Assembly (NCBI RefSeq): GCF_000308815.1
Contig: NZ_BAFX01000088.1
Span: 1 to 64,000, forward strand
Length of the DNA: 64,000 bases
Origin: Nocardia concava NBRC 100430
GTDB lineage: Bacteria; Actinomycetota; Actinomycetes; Mycobacteriales; Mycobacteriaceae
Reading direction: 5' to 3'
Every line of letters begins with the position of its first letter. Position 1 is the first letter of the stretch. Under the pieces are notes generated by a model. That model saw only the letters and a program-made list of their open reading frames with translations, did no database searches and was not told the DNA's origin. Of this stretch, positions 55,252 to 63,149 are shown in pieces. A program made the position numbers and the translations under genes.

Positions 55252-56080
55252 GCGCCGCCAGTTCGGCCGGGCGTTCCTCGGGGACCCAGTGGGTGGCGTC
55301 GAGAACCTCGTGGGCGAAGGGGCCGGTCACGTAGTTGCCCGCGAGGGTCGCGTTCTTGGCGACCATGAACGGGTCGCGGGTGCTGGAGACGTGAGTCGTT
55401 GGCGCACTGACCTTTCGGGATGCCGCCAGCGGGTTGGTGATCAGCATCGCCCGGTACCAGTTGATCGAATACTTCAGCGCACCGGAATCGAGAATGTCGC
55501 GCAGGATCCGGTCGAATTGCTCGGCATCCATGCCGGAGAGCGCGAGGGCGCGGGCACGGCGATCGGGGTGGCGTGCGACGCGAAGAACTCGCGAGATCAC
55601 CAGCTCGGGGATCCACGGGACCTGGAACAAAACCATGTAGAACGTGCGGAAGAACTGCGTCGTGGTCAGCATCGTGCGCATGAACGCCATGGGATGCGGG
55701 ACGGACACCGAGGTCAGCGTGCGCACCAGTTCGGGGTGGGCGGTGGCGGTGGACCAAGCCACCGCGGAACCCCAGTCGTGGCCGACGAGATGGACGGGCT
55801 CGCCGCCCAGCGCTTCGATCAAGGCGACGATGTCGCCGACCAGAACGCTCATGCGATAGGCGTAGCGACCCCGCGGCCGCGCACCCGGCGAGTACCCACG
55901 CTGCGTGGGAGCGATCGTCCGATAGCCGTGTTCATGCAGGTGAGGAGCCAGCCGCGACCACTGGGCGGCCGTCTGCGGCCAGCCGTGCAGCAGCACGATC
56001 GGCGTTCCGTCGAGCGGACCCTCGTCGACGACATCGAAGGTCCAGCCGTCGTTGGAAAACGTCGTCAGTCTCGTATTCAC
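55217..56080 (-). CDS. Alpha/beta-hydrolase, epoxide-hydrolase-like
   Basis: 287 residues. HGWPQTAAQW holds the HGxP oxyanion motif; the nucleophile elbow reads VGHDWGSAVAW, i.e. G-H-D-W-G with Asp as nucleophile, which is typical of epoxide hydrolases and haloalkane dehalogenases. The tyrosine in NWYRAM fits the ring-opening Tyr of epoxide hydrolases. C-terminal His is in DATHWVPEERP. ATG 56080 is natural (MNTRLTTFSN). The 3' end overlaps ArsR tail to tail by 35 bp. It is divergent from MarR at 56206, so MarR may control it. Confidence 0.87.
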   Translation of the reverse strand: MNTRLTTFSNDGWTFDVVDEGPLDGTPIVLLHGWPQTAAQWSRLAPHLHEHGYRTIAPTQRGYSPGARPRGRYAYRMSVLVGDIVALIEALGGEPVHLVGHDWGSAVAWSTATAHPELVRTLTSVSVPHPMAFMRTMLTTTQFFRTFYMVLFQVPWIPELVISRVLRVARHPDRRARALALSGMDAEQFDRILRDILDSGALKYSINWYRAMLITNPLAASRKVSAPTTHVSSTRDPFMVAKNATLAGNYVTGPFAHEVLDATHWVPEERPAELAALILSRTAASIR

Positions 56081-56183
56081 CTGTCCCCCTGGACTTTCTG
56101 ACCGATCCAGCCTCAGCCAGGACTCTATCCCCCTAACTGGCCCGGCCCATGTCCATTTCCCGCCAGACTATTTTGTTTCACGC

Positions 56184-56204
56184 AATCAAATTTTATAGTT
56201 GATT
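56184..56204. promoter_or_regulatory. MarR operator candidate
   Basis: AATCAA (56184-56189) and TTGATT (56199-56204) with a 9-nt AT-rich spacer, overlapping the -10 hexamer and ending at the MarR start. Confidence 0.55.
56194..56199 (+). promoter_or_regulatory. -10 hexamer of a leaderless promoter (MarR gene)
   Basis: TATAGT, then 6 nt, then ATG 56206; the palindrome spans it, so autorepression is expected. Confidence 0.65.
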
Positions 56205-56205
56205 C

Positions 56206-56691
56206 ATGGAAGCAAATAAGGACCAGGTTTCGAAGCTCGCCCGGGCCACCTCCCGGTTCGCGGAAGCCATGCGGCAGGGCACTTCTCGCGCCTACGACCC
56301 GGTCCGGGTGGGTGTGCTGCAGTGCGCGGCCGAATCCGGCCCGCTGCGCGCCGGGGAGATCGCCGAACGCCTCGACGCGCTGCCGTCTTCCATCACCCGG
56401 CACGTGCAGGCCTTGATCGATTCGGGCCTGGTCGCCACCTCCCCCGATCCGGCGGACCGGCGGGCCGTGCTCGTCGAGGCCACCGAGGCCGGGCGGGCGG
56501 AGCTGGCGCAGTTCCTGGAGATCGGCGATCAGGTGTTCGGCGCGGTGATCGCCGACTGGTCGGCCGAGGACGTCGAGACCCTGACCAGGCTGCTGGATCG
56601 CATGATCGAGGCCTGGGCCACGGCGGGAGCACATCAGCAGCAACGGGCGAATCGTAAGCGCCCGGGCAGGTTCGGCTGGAGCCGGATCTGA
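56206..56691 (+). CDS. MarR-family regulator
   Basis: 161 residues. MarR winged helix in the middle (LRAGEIAERLDALPSSITRHVQALIDSGLVATSPDPADRRAVLVEATEAG region, residues 45-97), with dimerising helices at both ends. The basic tail (RANRKRPGRFGW) is an addition. A -10 hexamer 6 nt before ATG 56206 suggests a leaderless transcript. It is followed in the same direction after 34 bp by an FAD monooxygenase, likely cotranscribed, and is divergent from the epoxide-hydrolase-like gene. Such MarR/monooxygenase pairs often respond to a phenolic ligand; this is an inference. Confidence 0.87.
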   Translation: MEANKDQVSKLARATSRFAEAMRQGTSRAYDPVRVGVLQCAAESGPLRAGEIAERLDALPSSITRHVQALIDSGLVATSPDPADRRAVLVEATEAGRAELAQFLEIGDQVFGAVIADWSAEDVETLTRLLDRMIEAWATAGAHQQQRANRKRPGRFGWSRI

Positions 56692-56725
56692 GCACGACAG
56701 AGGCCGGCACACGAGAGGAAATGTC

Positions 56726-58015
56726 ATGGCCACCAACACACCCCTGCACGTCATCATCGCCGGCGGCGGCATCGGCGGGCTCGCGCTCGCCAATGGACTG
56801 CGCCGCGCCGGAGTGAGCGTCAGCGTTCACGAACGCGAGACCCAGCGCACCGACCGCTTGCAAGGTTTTCGCATCCACATCAACCCGCACGGCAGCGACG
56901 CCCTGGCCGAACTGCTCTCCCCCGAGCTGTATTCGACCTTCGTGGCGTGTGCGGGCCGGGGCGGCAACGGGTTCGGCTTCGTCACCGAGCAGCTGCGTGA
57001 ACTGCTGCAGATCGATCCGAGCGAAGACGCGAGCGGGCATTACGGCATCAGCCGCATCACCCTGCGGCAGTTGCTGCTGGCCGACCTGGACGGAGTCGTG
57101 CACTACGGCAGCATGTTCGATCGCTATGAGCGACTCCCGGACGGGCGCGTACGTGCCCACTTCGCCGACGGCACCTCGGAAACCGGCGACGTCCTCGTCG
57201 GCGCGGACGGCGGAACCTCCCGCGTCCGGGCGCAATATCTGCCGCACGCCGAGCGCGTGGACACCGGAATCGTCACCATCGCCGGGAAATACGGGCTGAC
57301 CCCGGAATCCCGTGCCCGCCTGGACACGAGGCTGTTGCGCAATCCGCTCAGCGTCATCCCGCCCAGCGGCTGCGGAATGTTCCTGGCCCCGCACGAATTC
57401 GACATCCCCGAGGGCGCCGAACACATCGCGGGCAACCAGGCCGGACTGCCACCGGGCCTGCTGCACGACAACACCCAGCCGTACGTGTTCTGGGCCTTCG
57501 CCGCCAAGCGGGAACGCTACGGCGCCGACCTCGAAACCCTGTCGGCCGCGCAACTGCACGCGCTGGCGGTGCGCATGACCGCGGGCTGGGCGCCCGAACT
57601 GCGCACGCTGGTCACCGAATCCGATCCCGAGACCGCCACCCTGCTGCCGATCAAGACCTCGGTGCCGATCCCGGCCTGGGAGACCACGAATGTCACGCTG
57701 CTCGGCGACGCGCTGCACAGCATGACCCCGTTCGCGGGCATCGGCGCGAACACCGCGCTGCGGGACGCGCTCGGGCTGTACCGCGCGCTGGTCGCCGCCG
57801 AACGCCGCGAACACGGGCTGATCGAGGGCCTGCACGCCTACGAGGCGGACATGATCGACTACGGTTTCGCGGCCGTGCGCACCTCGTTGACCGCGGCCAA
57901 TCAGTCGGTGTCCGACAGCCGGTTCGCCCGGGGCGCGGGCAAACTCGTCTTCCGCACCGCCAATGCCATTCCGGCCATGAAGCGAAAGATGTTCGCGGAC
58001 ATGGGCGCCGAGTGA
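56726..58015 (+). CDS. FAD-dependent monooxygenase (class A)
   Basis: 429 residues. Motifs: VIIAGGGIGGLALANGLRRAG (GxGxxG), VLVGADGGTSRVRAQ (DG), VTLLGDALHSMTPFAGIGANTALRDA (GD). The C-terminal ~40 residues form an extra helical region (RGAGKLVFRTANAIPAMKRK) that is usual for this subfamily. ATG 56726 has AGAGGAAA upstream. It lies behind the MarR gene. It is a different monooxygenase from that at 49214, with which it shares the motifs but not close sequence. Substrate unknown; hydroxylation of an aromatic or polyketide-like compound is typical of the class. Confidence 0.88.
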   Translation: MATNTPLHVIIAGGGIGGLALANGLRRAGVSVSVHERETQRTDRLQGFRIHINPHGSDALAELLSPELYSTFVACAGRGGNGFGFVTEQLRELLQIDPSEDASGHYGISRITLRQLLLADLDGVVHYGSMFDRYERLPDGRVRAHFADGTSETGDVLVGADGGTSRVRAQYLPHAERVDTGIVTIAGKYGLTPESRARLDTRLLRNPLSVIPPSGCGMFLAPHEFDIPEGAEHIAGNQAGLPPGLLHDNTQPYVFWAFAAKRERYGADLETLSAAQLHALAVRMTAGWAPELRTLVTESDPETATLLPIKTSVPIPAWETTNVTLLGDALHSMTPFAGIGANTALRDALGLYRALVAAERREHGLIEGLHAYEADMIDYGFAAVRTSLTAANQSVSDSRFARGAGKLVFRTANAIPAMKRKMFADMGAE

Positions 58016-58265
58016 CTGCCGACACAGTCGGTGCGTCTCCGCTCTGATTTCACAACGTCTGCGTGACGGGAGCGCGAGACTCGAAACCCCCACGCGCACA
58101 GAACATTCTGTCTACCGGAGGGTTGCTGACCGATCGGAAATCTCCCAGCCGGAAGTAATTTACATGAAACATTCCCTTTCAATTTCCCAATCCGAATCCT
58201 GCCCGGTAGTGTGCCCCCGTCGCAGTTGGCGATAGCGAAACCCCTGTTCTGGCAATGGAGTTCGA
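58016..58265. other. Intergenic region before MHYT gene
   Basis: 250 bp. A small hairpin CCGAC-ACA-GTCGG lies at 58019-58031 just after the monooxygenase stop. An operator-like palindrome is at 58098-58111. The stretch 58130-58200 is AT-rich and probably holds the MHYT promoter. No gene was found. Confidence 0.4.
58098..58111. promoter_or_regulatory. Operator-like palindrome
   Basis: ACAGAA-CA-TTCTGT, perfect 6-bp arms, in the intergenic region before the MHYT gene. No regulator can be assigned. Confidence 0.4.
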
Positions 58266-59348
58266 GTGCTGGAAATTCACCACTTCAGTTATGGGTGGGT
58301 CACCCCCGTGCTGGCGTACATCATGTCCGTCACCGGATCCCTGCTCGGCCTGCGTTGTACCGCGCGGGCCCGGACCGGGGACGGACGCACCGGCTGGCTG
58401 GTCTCGGCGGCCATCGCCATCGGCGGCACCGGCATCTGGGTCATGCACTTCATCGCCATGCTGGGCTTCAGCATTCACGGGGCGGTGATCCGCTACAACG
58501 TGCCGCTCACGCTGCTCAGCGCGGTGATCTCGATCGTGGTGGTGTGGCTCGGGCTGTTCGTGGTGGCGCGTGAGCCGTTCGGGCGGCTGTCGCTGTTCGC
58601 GGGTGGCGCGGTCACGGGGCTGGGTGTGGGGGCCATGCACTACTCGGGCATGTACGCCATGAAGTCCGACGCCATGATCGATTACAACCCGGGCATCGTG
58701 ACCGTGTCCCTGATCATCGCGGTGGTCGCGGCCACCGTGGCGCTGTGGTTCACGCTGGTCATCAGGGGTATCTGGGCCACCATCGGCGCGGCGCTGATCA
58801 TGGGTGTCGCGGTGTGCGGCATGCACTACACCGGCATGGCGTCGATGAGCGCGCATCGCATCGACAATGCGGTACGGCCGGGCGGCGCGGGTGCCATGGA
58901 ATTGCTGGCGCCGCTCATGATCAGCGTCAGCATGGTGACGCTGGTGCTGCTCATCCACGTCGGTCTCACCGAGGTGGACGAACGCTCGATGATGCCTGAA
59001 CCCGTACGGCCGCAACCGGACTCGCGCGCGGCCTGGTCGCTGCGGTCCGCCTCGGCGGCGCCCGGTGCAACGGCGATGGTCGCCGGGGCCGCGCCGACGG
59101 CGGCCGGGGCAGCGGGCTCGGGATTCACCGCGGCTCACGTGGACGCCTTCGGATCCGGCCAGGACCACCCCGGCCCGACGGACTATCGAACGGCCGGCCT
59201 CTACCCGCCCGCCTCCGACTATCCGGTGCCGGGTCGGCACGCCGCCGCGCCCGACTACCCGCGTCCCGGGCAGTACGAGCCGGTCGGCGCGGCTCCCGCG
59301 GGCCGGGACCGGAATACCACCCGCCCGCGCACGCGTCGCTTCTCCTGA
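58266..59348 (+). CDS. MHYT-domain integral membrane sensor
   Basis: 360 residues. Seven transmembrane segments within the first 240 residues carry the MHYT motifs: VMHFIAMLGF, GAMHYSGMYAM and GMHYTGMASMS, thought to bind copper and sense oxygen, CO or NO. The remaining 115 residues are Ala/Gly/Pro-rich without a GGDEF or EAL domain, so this is a stand-alone MHYT protein; a signalling partner is not evident nearby. GTG 58266 follows GGAG by 5 nt. It is transcribed in the same direction as the CPA1 antiporter 101 bp downstream. Confidence 0.88.
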   Translation: MLEIHHFSYGWVTPVLAYIMSVTGSLLGLRCTARARTGDGRTGWLVSAAIAIGGTGIWVMHFIAMLGFSIHGAVIRYNVPLTLLSAVISIVVVWLGLFVVAREPFGRLSLFAGGAVTGLGVGAMHYSGMYAMKSDAMIDYNPGIVTVSLIIAVVAATVALWFTLVIRGIWATIGAALIMGVAVCGMHYTGMASMSAHRIDNAVRPGGAGAMELLAPLMISVSMVTLVLLIHVGLTEVDERSMMPEPVRPQPDSRAAWSLRSASAAPGATAMVAGAAPTAAGAAGSGFTAAHVDAFGSGQDHPGPTDYRTAGLYPPASDYPVPGRHAAAPDYPRPGQYEPVGAAPAGRDRNTTRPRTRRFS

Positions 59349-59449
59349 ACCGAGCCGCCCGCCGGCCAGCTGAGGATTGCCGTGGCGGTTCGCTGAGAAT
59401 ACGGACCGGTTGATCGACTTTCGGGCATATCGGCAGCAAACTGGCTGCC

Positions 59450-61033
59450 GTGGCGCACCACCAACTGGAGTTGATCTTCGCGGTCCTGTTCGCGACCATC
59501 CTGGCGCAACCGCTGGGACGGCGGCTGGGCCAGGCTCCGGCCGTGCTCATGACCGCGTTCGGCGTGGTGCTCGCGCTCATCCCGCAGGTGCCCGAGATCC
59601 ATATCGATCCCAAGCTCATCCTGCCGTTGGTGCTGCCGCCGCTGCTGTACGCGGCCGCGCGGCGCACCTCCTGGCGCAGCTTCGCGGAGAACTGGGGCGC
59701 CATCACCATGCGGGCCGTGGTGCTGGTCATCGTCACCACCGCGGCGGTGGCCTGGGCTTTTCACCTCTGGTATCCGGCCGTTCCGATCAGTGCGGCGATC
59801 GCGCTCGGGGCGCTGGTGGCGCCGCCGGATCCGGTGGCGGTGTCGGCGCTGGCAGGAAAATTGGGCCTGCCGCGGCGTCTGGTCGCGGTGCTCGAGGGCG
59901 AGGGGCTGTTCAACGACGTCACCGCGATCGTGCTGTACACCGCCGCGGTCACGGCGGTGACCACCGGAAAGTTCTCGGCCTGGGGCGCATTCGAGGAGTT
60001 CCTGATCTCGGCGCTGGTCGGCGTGCTGGTCGGGCTGGTGCTCGGCTGGGCCGGAAACAAGCTCATGGTGTGGATCGACGATGCGCCTTGCCGGGTCGCG
60101 CTGGGATTGCTGCTGCCGTTCGCGGCGTACGGGGTCTCGGAGGCGCGGGGCGGGTCGGCGGTGCTGGCGGTGCTGGTGTGCTCGCTGTATCTCATCGATG
60201 CCGCAACGGATTTCAGCGACAGCGACTACCGGCTGATCGGCGACTCGTTCTGGGAGATCACCGAGATGCTGGTCACCGGTTTCGCGTTCGGGCTGATCGG
60301 GCTGGAATTGAGCACGGTGCTGCATGATGCCGGGCCCGACTGGCCCAAGTTCATCGGCGGCGCGGCGGTGGTCATCGCGGTGGTGGTGGGGCTGCGGCTG
60401 ATCTGGCTGCTCGGCACCACCGCGGTCTTCCAGGGCTGGTGGCGCACCCGGGACAAGGACGAGCCCTACACCTGGCGCGAGACGATAGTGACGTGGTGGG
60501 CGGGCATGCGCGGTGTGGCGACGGTGGCGCTGGCGCTGGCCATCCCGTTCACCACCGACGACGGGAAGCCGTTCCCCGGACGCACCGAAATCCTGTTCAC
60601 CGCCTTCGCGGTCGTGCTCTTCACGCTGCTGCTGCAAGGCCCGACCCTGCCCGCGGTGGTGCGCGCGACCGGCGTGCACGCCGACACCGGTACCGAACGC
60701 GCCATGGAACGCCAACTGTGGACGCGCGTACTCCAGGCCGAACTCGCCCGGCTCAAGGAGATCTCCCAGGACGAGCAGCTGCCCGACGAGGTCTACGACC
60801 GCCTGCGCACCAACTTCGAACGCCGTCTGGCCCAAGCGGATCCGGAGGCGGCCGACGACAACGCCCGCATGAACACCGACCGCACCCTGGCCTTCACCAA
60901 GAAAATGCGCGGCATCACCAACGACGTCCTGGAGGCCGGTCGCGCCGAAGCCCTCGCGGCCCGCCGCGAACCAGGCATCCCACCCGACGTCGTCGACCGC
61001 GTCATGCGCCGCCTCGACCTGCGCGGCAACTGA
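59450..61033 (+). CDS. CPA1-family Na+/H+ antiporter
   Basis: 527 residues, about 12 transmembrane segments in the first 410. The CPA1 core motifs GALVAPPDPVAVSALAGKLG (ion-binding Asp) and LEGEGLFNDVTAIVLYTAA (Asn-Asp) are intact, and WWAGMRGVATVALALAIPF is the conserved Arg segment of TM10-11. The C-terminal ~115 residues form a cytoplasmic helical domain (ELARLKEISQDEQLPDEVYDRLRTNF). The gene exchanges protons with Na+ or K+. Together with the KimA-like permease it is the second cation transporter in the window, 25 kb away. GTG 59450 (VAHHQLELIF) is the start; no clear terminator follows. Confidence 0.92.
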   Translation: MAHHQLELIFAVLFATILAQPLGRRLGQAPAVLMTAFGVVLALIPQVPEIHIDPKLILPLVLPPLLYAAARRTSWRSFAENWGAITMRAVVLVIVTTAAVAWAFHLWYPAVPISAAIALGALVAPPDPVAVSALAGKLGLPRRLVAVLEGEGLFNDVTAIVLYTAAVTAVTTGKFSAWGAFEEFLISALVGVLVGLVLGWAGNKLMVWIDDAPCRVALGLLLPFAAYGVSEARGGSAVLAVLVCSLYLIDAATDFSDSDYRLIGDSFWEITEMLVTGFAFGLIGLELSTVLHDAGPDWPKFIGGAAVVIAVVVGLRLIWLLGTTAVFQGWWRTRDKDEPYTWRETIVTWWAGMRGVATVALALAIPFTTDDGKPFPGRTEILFTAFAVVLFTLLLQGPTLPAVVRATGVHADTGTERAMERQLWTRVLQAELARLKEISQDEQLPDEVYDRLRTNFERRLAQADPEAADDNARMNTDRTLAFTKKMRGITNDVLEAGRAEALAARREPGIPPDVVDRVMRRLDLRGN

Positions 61034-61080
61034 CGGGCCCGAACTTCACCCGAAGGGTCTGCGCGGCAACCGATCCGCCG

Positions 61081-61693
61081 CTATCGAGGGCCGCGCCACC
61101 CCGCCGGAGTCACCAACACTGCCACGAATTCGCGCAGGAACGACTTGCGCACCAGCAACCGCGCCGTTCGAGCCCCGGTCACCTGCACCCGCAACCCCTG
61201 CCGCCGCGCCAGCCCGGCCGTCCGCAACACATGAAAGTCACTGGTAACCACCGTGATTCGCACCACCTCGGGATCGATCCCTCGCCCCCGCAGCTCCCGT
61301 GCCGTGAACCGCAAATTCTCCTCGGTATTCCGAGACCGCCCCTCCCGAACGATGACCTCCCCCGAAATCCCCTGCGACTCCAGATAATCCGCCATCGCAT
61401 CCGCCTCGGCGACCGACTCCCCGCTCCCCTGCCCACCGGACACCACCACCAGCGGCATCCCACCCCGCCGCCACTCCCCCCGAACCACTTGGACCGCCCG
61501 ATCCAACCGCCGCTGCAACATCGGCCCAACCCGGTTGTGCCGCAGCCGACACCCCAGCACAACCACCACCTCCGCCCCCCGGCAGCGGATCCCGCCGAGC
61601 CCGCGTCACGGTGTACCCGACAAACCCGCCCAAGGACGCCAACAGCGCGCCCCCCACCACCGAAAGCCCCGCTCCCCACAACCGCCCCGCCAC
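61081..61693 (-). pseudogene. YdcF/DUF218-family membrane-anchored protein, frameshifted
   Basis: Two overlapping frames together make one YdcF-like protein. The first (from GTG 61693) encodes one transmembrane segment and its flank: RLWGAGLSVVGGALLASLGG, then GYTVTRARRDPLPG. The second (61081-61569) begins EVVVVLGCRLRHNRVGPML and carries the DUF218 core with GGQGSGESVAEADAMADYL, REGRSRNTEENLRF and TSDFHVLRTAGLARR. They join if one base is removed from the run of six C at 61575-61580 (plus strand): then the text reads DPLPGAEVVVVLGCRL without a break. So the gene is broken by a +1 change in a homopolymer, or it is a sequencing error. AGGAGG lies 4 nt before the proposed start. It would act at the envelope. 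Confidence 0.75.
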
Positions 61694-61766
61694 CGCACCT
61701 CCTCGACAGCCCACTCCAGCGCCGTTCGACGCCGCGACACCACATCGACGGTAGCGGCTCGGATCA

Positions 61767-61781
61767 GCTCCCCCTGGGAGC
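61767..61781. terminator. Small hairpin downstream of eutC
   Basis: GCTCCC-CCT-GGGAGC, 41 bp after the eutC stop on the minus strand and before the YdcF-like gene. Weak, no U-tract. Confidence 0.35.
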
Positions 61782-61822
61782 GGGCAGGCGCGCCGGAGCA
61801 GAGGCTGGAATCCGACTGGATT

Positions 61823-62890
61823 TCAGGCGGAATCGGCGTCCAGGAGTAGCGGCCCGGATGTGATCGGGACGTCTGTCTCGACAGTGCGCGCGTCGAGGAG
61901 TAGCGGTTCCGCCGACGCGGGCGTCAATGCCGAGGTCGTGGACGTGTCCTTGAGGTCGACGCCGGAGCGGCCGAGGCGGCGGGCGCCGTCGACGAGGCCG
62001 GTGGTGACCTGGGCGGCTCGGGCGTAGGTGAGGCCTTCGGGCGGGTGGATGTTGGAGATGCAGTTGCGTTCGGAGTCGGCGCGGCCCGGGCGCGGGTAGT
62101 GGGTGAGGTAGATGCCGAGGCTGTCGGCCACCGACAGGCCTGGGCGCTCCCCGATCAACACCAGCACCGTGGTGACGCCGAGCGCCGCGCCGATATGGTC
62201 ACCCAACGCCACCCGCGCCTGGGTCGCGATCACCGGAGGAGCGAGCGTGTACCGCTCCCCCAGCGCCTCGGCCAGCGCCGCCAACATCGGCACACCGTGC
62301 TCGGCGAGCGCCAGCGGCGAAAGCCCGTCGGCCAGAACGAATCCCACATCGGCCCCGCTGTACGGCACCGCCGACAACGGTCCCGAAGGACCCACACCGG
62401 CGAACCCCGCACCACCCGCGTGGATATCGGCACCCGCAACCGCGCCGCCGCCCTTGCTCGCGTCGCCATCGCCACGGGCTCCGGCCCCGTCGGGTCCGGC
62501 TCCGGACCAGATCGTATGGCCTGCAGTGGAATTCGCAGCTCCGGCTCCGAGAGGGCCGGCGGGGGCGACGCCTCCCGGCAGTCGGCCCAGGTCCGGTCGC
62601 CGCAGGTATTCGGATCGGTTACCGGCGAGGCTGCGCACGTGGACCGGCTCGCCCAACCCCAGCGCCGAGACTTCGACGGCCAAGGCCGCGACGTCGAGCG
62701 GATTGTGTACCGCGTCGCGAGCTGCCGCGTGTGCCGCGCGGAACTCCAGTACGTCGGCGGTCGGCAACGCGTCGCCAGCGCGACCGAGGCCGATTCGCGC
62801 CTGGGTGGTTCGGCGCAATCCATCCCAGAATGCCTGGGTAGCAGGGTCATCCGCGCGTCGCGCAATGCCCGACGATTCCTTCGAAGTCAT
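61823..62890 (-). CDS. eutC: Ethanolamine ammonia-lyase small subunit EutC, with insertion
   Basis: 355 residues; EutC is usually 250-300. With EutB it forms the adenosylcobalamin-dependent lyase that splits ethanolamine into acetaldehyde and ammonia. Family blocks: TQARIGLGRAGDALPT (30-44), DVAALAVEVSALGL, VRSLAGNRSEYLRRPDLG (85-102), then VGFVLADGLSPLALAEHG (182-199), ATQARVALGD, GERPGLSVADSLGIYLTHYPRPG and ERNCISNIHPPEGL (274-287). Between residues about 104 and 178 there is a Gly/Ala/Pro-rich stretch of about 75 residues with no family counterpart. ATG 62890 is the natural start; the frame stays open upstream to 63190 across the intergenic repeats. Confidence 0.92.
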   Translation of the reverse strand: MTSKESSGIARRADDPATQAFWDGLRRTTQARIGLGRAGDALPTADVLEFRAAHAAARDAVHNPLDVAALAVEVSALGLGEPVHVRSLAGNRSEYLRRPDLGRLPGGVAPAGPLGAGAANSTAGHTIWSGAGPDGAGARGDGDASKGGGAVAGADIHAGGAGFAGVGPSGPLSAVPYSGADVGFVLADGLSPLALAEHGVPMLAALAEALGERYTLAPPVIATQARVALGDHIGAALGVTTVLVLIGERPGLSVADSLGIYLTHYPRPGRADSERNCISNIHPPEGLTYARAAQVTTGLVDGARRLGRSGVDLKDTSTTSALTPASAEPLLLDARTVETDVPITSGPLLLDADSA

Positions 62891-62923
62891 AGCTCCCTCT
62901 CCATGTCCACCACACCCCGAGCC

Positions 62924-62995
62924 TTCGTCTGCCACGCCATCCGCACCTCGGTCGGCCACGCACTTCGCTCCTCCGTCGGCCACGCATCCCGAGCC
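62924..62995. repeat. Three imperfect 24-bp tandem units
   Basis: The motif GGCCACGC (first unit TGCCACGC) recurs at 62930, 62954 and 62978, an exact 24-bp period. In the minus-strand frame of eutC they would encode eight-residue units like CVADRGAD, but this lies before the eutC start. Confidence 0.65.
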
Positions 62996-63080
62996 CTGAA
63001 TTTCGGCACGGCGCTCGCGCGGCAGTTCCCACCGATTCGTCGGCCGATTCCGCGCGCCGTCTGGATGCCGCCGTCCTCGC

Positions 63081-63137
63081 TGAGTGGCACACCAGTGCGG
63101 GGATTTGCCCGATTCGGCCGAGCTGGTGTGCCACTCA
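63081..63137. repeat. Long palindromic element, copy 3 (eutB-eutC gap)
   Basis: Perfect 15-bp arms 63081-63095 and 63123-63137 (TGAGTGGCACACCAG and its complement), loop with GGGGATTTGCCCG. Unlike copies 1 and 2 it lies between genes on the same strand, just 12 bp after the eutB stop, where it could end or reduce transcription into eutC. Confidence 0.8.
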
Positions 63138-63149
63138 ACGGGGATCGGG

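Larger units (their letters stand above)
62891..63149. other. eutB-eutC gap with repeats
   Basis: 259 bp between the two subunit genes, which are usually almost adjacent. It holds three 24-bp tandem units (62924-62995) and a copy of the long palindrome (63081-63137). No gene is supported. Confidence 0.6.

Noticed and set aside
62924..62995. 24-bp tandem repeats taken as a CRISPR array
   Set aside because: Only three imperfect units without unique spacers, and no cas genes anywhere in the window.
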